This document shows, piece after piece, positions 8,472 to 10,653 of a stretch of 10,653 bases of DNA. Under the pieces are notes generated by a model, which had not been told where the DNA came from, made no database searches, and saw nothing but the letters and a program-made list of their open reading frames with translations. The stretch is from contig CAIPFS010000651.1 of the NCBI GenBank assembly GCA_903864375.1, positions 1-10,653 of the forward strand, in the 5' to 3' direction. Position 1 is the stretch's first letter. Each line of letters opens with the position of its first letter. The position numbers and the translations under genes were made by a program. The stretch is from an uncultured Verrucomicrobiota bacterium (GTDB lineage Bacteria; Verrucomicrobiota; Verrucomicrobiia; Limisphaerales; UBA9464).

Positions 8472-9493
8472 AGCGGCCCGCCCGACATTCATTCCGTCGA
8501 CGGGTGCGGGGATGGTTCCTCGGTTTGACGATCCTGATTTTCCCCGGATGGGCCTGGCCTTCCTGGGCGGATGAGACTCCTACGATGATCACCGTGCTGG
8601 GTGCGCCGGGGGAGGAGGACTATTCCGCCCGTTTTCTAAGTCAGCTGGACCGATGGAAAGCGGTGGCGACGGAATCGCAGGCTCGCTTCGTTGCCATGGG
8701 TGCCGACCCAACCCCCAAAACCAATGATCTGACCTCCCTCGGAGAGGTCTTGAAATCGGAACCCCGGGACGGCACCGGCCCCCTCTGGCTGATTTTGATC
8801 GGGCACGGGACTTTCGACGGCCATGAGGCCCGATTCAACCTGCGGGGACCGGACCTGTCAGCGAGTCAGCTGGCTGCCTGGCTGCAACCGTTTCGACGGA
8901 CGGTGATCGTCATCGACACCACTGCCGGCAGCGCCCCGTTCATCACCGCACTGTCGGCAACAAACCGGGTGGTCATCAGTGCGACCCGCAGCGGCAATGA
9001 ACTGAATTTCGCCCGGTTCGGCCAGTATCTGACCGAATCCCTCTCCAATCCGGCCAGTGATTTGGACCAGGACGGACAAATCTCCCTCCTCGAAGTATTC
9101 CTCGCGGCGGCGGCTCGCGTCCGGGAGTCCTATCAAGCCGATAACCGGCTGGTAACGGAACATGCCCTGATCGATGACAATGGAGACCAGAAGGGTACAT
9201 CCGCCGAATGGTTTCGCGGAATTCATGTCACCCAGACACCCGCGGACGGAAGCAAGCCCGATGGACTTCTGGCAGCCCGAATCTTCCTTAAACCCGATCC
9301 CACCGAGCAACATTGGCCGCCGGAAATCCGCGCCAGACGTGATCAACTGGAGGACGAGATCCATCAACTCCGGGAACAGAAAAGCACGATGCCGGAGTCT
9401 GAATATCTGACAAAGCTCGAGACCCTGCTTTTGGAGTTGGCAGGCATTTACGAGGCCGGCCCCACCCCTTCCAGTCCACTAAAGCCGCACTAA
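8468..9493 (+). CDS. Secreted caspase-like (C13/C14-fold) protein lacking the catalytic cysteine, with EF-hand loop
   Basis: 341 residues. A basic N-terminus, a hydrophobic core at about 16-31 and PSWA before D35 make a Sec-type signal peptide. The core resembles caspase/legumain-fold proteins: a strand ending in LILIGHG (H113 at the dyad His position), a helix, then VIVIDTTAGSAPF at 146-158, where active members carry Cys in a D-x-C-x-S-G context. Here the position is Thr or Ala, and I find no Cys in the whole protein, so cysteine protease activity is unlikely. DLDQDGQISLLE at 198-209 is an almost ideal EF-hand calcium loop, and DDNGDQKGTSAE at 236-247 is a second acidic loop of the same length but without the usual Gly. 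The segment at 287-329 is a predicted coiled coil. The gene ends the operon, and its product is predicted to be periplasmic like the domains of the three proteins before it. It could instead be named a C13-family peptidase-like protein; function is unknown. Confidence 0.85.
   Translation: MKRPARHSFRRRVRGWFLGLTILIFPGWAWPSWADETPTMITVLGAPGEEDYSARFLSQLDRWKAVATESQARFVAMGADPTPKTNDLTSLGEVLKSEPRDGTGPLWLILIGHGTFDGHEARFNLRGPDLSASQLAAWLQPFRRTVIVIDTTAGSAPFITALSATNRVVISATRSGNELNFARFGQYLTESLSNPASDLDQDGQISLLEVFLAAAARVRESYQADNRLVTEHALIDDNGDQKGTSAEWFRGIHVTQTPADGSKPDGLLAARIFLKPDPTEQHWPPEIRARRDQLEDEIHQLREQKSTMPESEYLTKLETLLLELAGIYEAGPTPSSPLKPH
9059..9094 (+). other. EF-hand-type calcium-binding loop (coding motif)
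   Basis: Codons 198-209 encode DLDQDGQISLLE. Asp is at loop positions 1, 3 and 5, Gly at 6, Ile at 8, Ser at 9 and Glu at 12, the canonical EF-hand pattern. Helices are predicted on the following side (LLEVFLAAAARVRESY). A weaker loop of the same length follows at 9173-9208. Confidence 0.75.
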
Positions 9494-9633
9494 TTCGTGC
9501 CCAGGAAAAGACCCAACCTCCACGCGACGAAGCCCTGGTCCGTCATCGCCAGCCGAACAGCCCACTGCATCTTGAAAACACGGCCTGGAAACTTGCAGGT
9601 TTTGGCTGAGCCGCTTTCATTGGGAATACGGGA
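9494..9633 (+). promoter_or_regulatory. Intergenic gap between the operon and the DUF1549 gene
   Basis: This is the only gap of note in the window, and it has stop codons in the frame of the next gene (TGA 9607-9609). It is the natural place for the operon terminator and a promoter for the next gene. I see only weak candidates: a TTGAAA at 9572-9577 without a good -10 partner, and an imperfect hairpin (9575-9603) with no proper T-tract. A GGGA at 9622-9625, 8 bases before ATG 9634, is a modest ribosome binding site. Confidence 0.3.
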
Positions 9634-10653
9634 ATGAAATCAAAAAAGCCCATCCAGTGCCTCACGGTCTTGGTCGGCTTTCTCCTGCTCTGTGCACAGG
9701 AGGTGCGACTCGGAGCCGGGACATCCTCCTCACCGGAGACTCCGTCGACCGACCCGCTCAACCACTGGGCCTTTCGTCCAATTCGGGAGTGGGCACCTCC
9801 CCGGGTGGATGGCCGTCTTGTCGCCAATCCCATCGATGCCTTCATCCTGACCCGGCTTCGACAGCTTGGAATTTCGCCTGCCCCGGAAGCCTCCCCGACC
9901 GATCAACTCCGTCGGGTGACCATCGACCTGACGGGACTTCCGCCCAGCGCCTCCGACCGCGAGGAATTCCTTCGGGAGCCATCGTCCCTGGGATGGGAGC
10001 GCCTGGTGGACCGGTTGCTCTCGCGGTCGACCTTCGGCGAACGCTGGGCTCAGCATTGGCTGGACCTGGCCCACTATGCCGATTCCAATGGATTTGAACT
10101 CGATGCCGATCGTCCGGATGCCTGGCGTTACCGCGATTGGGTGATCCGGGCCTTCAATCAAGACCTTCCCTACGACCGCTTCCTGATCCTTCAAATTGCC
10201 GGCGAGGAAGCAGCCCCCGGCGATCCCGAAGCATTGATTGCCTCCGGCTTCGGTCGTGCCGGACCCCGCGAAGTCGTGGCCGGAAATATCGACCCTGAGG
10301 TGAGGCGTCAAAATGAACTGACCGAGGTCGTGGGTTCGATCGGATCCGTTTTCCTCGGACTGACGGTCGGATGCGCCCGCTGCCACGATCACAAATTCGA
10401 TCCGATTTCGGCGGCAGATTATTATGGTCTCGAGGCCTGTTTCGCCGGGACCCAACTGACCGAAACCGCCATTCATCCCGACTCCGAAAAGAAGGCGTTT
10501 GAGAGGGAAAAGGAACGCATCGAATCCCTGCTCAAACCGCTGACGGACGAGAAGGAAAAGCTCGAGGAACCGTACCGGAACCGGATTGCCGCCTTCAAGG
10601 AGGCCGCACTCACTTCGCGGGAACGTGAGATTCGTGCGAAACGAAAGGAGGAC
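9634..10653 (+). CDS. Secreted DUF1549 (PSCyt2) domain protein, 3' truncated by window
   Basis: The frame is open from ATG 9634 to the window end, 340 codons without a stop. TGA at 9607-9609 in the same frame leaves 9634 as the only usual start. Residues 1-29 form a signal peptide (KSKK, then a Leu/Val-rich core). DUF1549 hallmarks follow: HWAFRPI at 44-50, NPIDAFILTRL at 65-75, RRVTIDLTGLPP at 93-104, ERLVDRLLSRSTFGERWAQH at 122-141, WRYRDWVIRAFN at 164-175, and GCARCHDHKFDPI at 246-258. The CxxCH at 247-251 resembles a haem c site. Residues 285-340 are charged and helical, likely the link towards the DUF1553 (PSD1) part expected beyond the window. The usual N-terminal PSCyt1 (PF07635) cytochrome domain is absent, so this is the short form. 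These proteins are widespread in planctomycetes and Verrucomicrobia, often followed by a DUF1501 gene. A role in polysaccharide breakdown has been suggested, but activity is unproven. Confidence 0.93.
   Translation, partial: MKSKKPIQCLTVLVGFLLLCAQEVRLGAGTSSSPETPSTDPLNHWAFRPIREWAPPRVDGRLVANPIDAFILTRLRQLGISPAPEASPTDQLRRVTIDLTGLPPSASDREEFLREPSSLGWERLVDRLLSRSTFGERWAQHWLDLAHYADSNGFELDADRPDAWRYRDWVIRAFNQDLPYDRFLILQIAGEEAAPGDPEALIASGFGRAGPREVVAGNIDPEVRRQNELTEVVGSIGSVFLGLTVGCARCHDHKFDPISAADYYGLEACFAGTQLTETAIHPDSEKKAFEREKERIESLLKPLTDEKEKLEEPYRNRIAAFKEAALTSREREIRAKRKED
10372..10386 (+). other. CxxCH motif in DUF1549 domain
   Basis: Codons 247-251 read Cys-Ala-Arg-Cys-His, followed by Asp-His-Lys-Phe-Asp-Pro. 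The motif fits a covalent c-type haem site and is conserved in the family as I recall it. The signal peptide would place it outside the cytoplasm, where c-type haem is attached. Metal binding other than haem is an alternative. Confidence 0.7.

Larger units (their letters stand above)
1..9493 (+). other. MoxR-associated type envelope operon (DUF58, BatA-like VWA, DUF4175-like, VWA/GATase-like, caspase-like)
   Basis: Five co-directional genes are packed with ATGA overlaps at 282-285, 2366-2369 and 8468-8471 and a 4-base gap at 6101-6104, leaving no room for internal promoters or terminators between them. Such spacing usually means one transcript with coupled translation. Known MoxR/DUF58/VWA clusters (for example the Bat genes of Bacteroides) couple an AAA+ ATPase to VWA proteins in the inner membrane. 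The operon start and any MoxR gene lie upstream of the window. That genes 2 to 5 form one complex is inferred from gene order and predicted topology, not shown directly. Confidence 0.85.

Noticed and set aside
7431..8492. 353-codon open frame on the minus strand
   Set aside because: It lies wholly opposite the VWA/GATase-like gene, whose protein shows clear family motifs and membrane segments. The antisense product has no recognisable domain; long antisense frames are common in high-GC DNA.
9575..9603. Possible terminator hairpin (AAAAC/GTTTT with inner CTG/CAG)
   Set aside because: The stem is split by a one-sided bulge of five bases and has no GC-rich core or following T-tract, so it does not meet the pattern of an intrinsic terminator.
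9602..9630. Possible promoter TTGGCT, 17 bases, AATACG
   Set aside because: The -10 matches only three of six consensus bases and transcription would begin at or inside the start codon.
9730..10476. 248-codon open frame on the minus strand
   Set aside because: It is opposite the DUF1549 gene, which carries unmistakable family motifs across the same bases.
1..10653. tRNA, rRNA, CRISPR arrays, insertion sequences
   Set aside because: I saw no cloverleaf-like sequence, regularly spaced repeats, terminal inverted repeats or transposase-like protein on either strand.

Overview
The window is high-GC and almost fully coding, with every gene on the + strand. The protein families point to the Planctomycetota/Verrucomicrobiota (PVC) group. 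The markers are a BatA-type VWA protein next to a DUF58 protein, a very large DUF4175-like coiled-coil protein, a VWA/glutamine-amidotransferase-like membrane protein, and a DUF1549 (PSCyt2) protein of the kind expanded in planctomycetes and many Verrucomicrobia. I slightly favour Verrucomicrobiota, but the sequence alone does not settle the phylum.

Region 1 (1-9493) is one tight operon. It contains the 3' end of a DUF58 gene (1-285), a BatA-like VWA gene (282-2369), a 1244-residue membrane/coiled-coil gene (2366-6100), a second VWA/GATase-like membrane gene (6105-8471), and a secreted caspase-like gene (8468-9493). Three of the four junctions are ATGA start/stop overlaps and the fourth is a 4-base gap, so translational coupling is likely. 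A MoxR AAA+ ATPase gene would be expected just upstream, outside the window. By the positive-inside rule, the big domains of genes 2, 3 and 4 face the periplasm, and gene 5 has a signal peptide. The likely picture is a cytoplasmic MoxR/DUF58 module linked to an envelope-anchored, periplasm-facing assembly of unknown function.

Region 2 (9494-9633) is a 140-base gap with no convincing terminator or promoter. Region 3 (9634-10653) is the first 340 codons of a secreted DUF1549 protein with a CxxCH motif. It runs off the window and is probably a separate transcription unit.

The most interesting point is that the operon reuses enzyme-like folds whose key residues are missing. The caspase-like protein has no cysteine at all. 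The GATase-like domain has no nucleophile. The second VWA domain has a damaged MIDAS motif. Meanwhile the caspase-like protein carries a textbook EF-hand calcium loop. This suggests a binding or sensing assembly rather than a set of enzymes.
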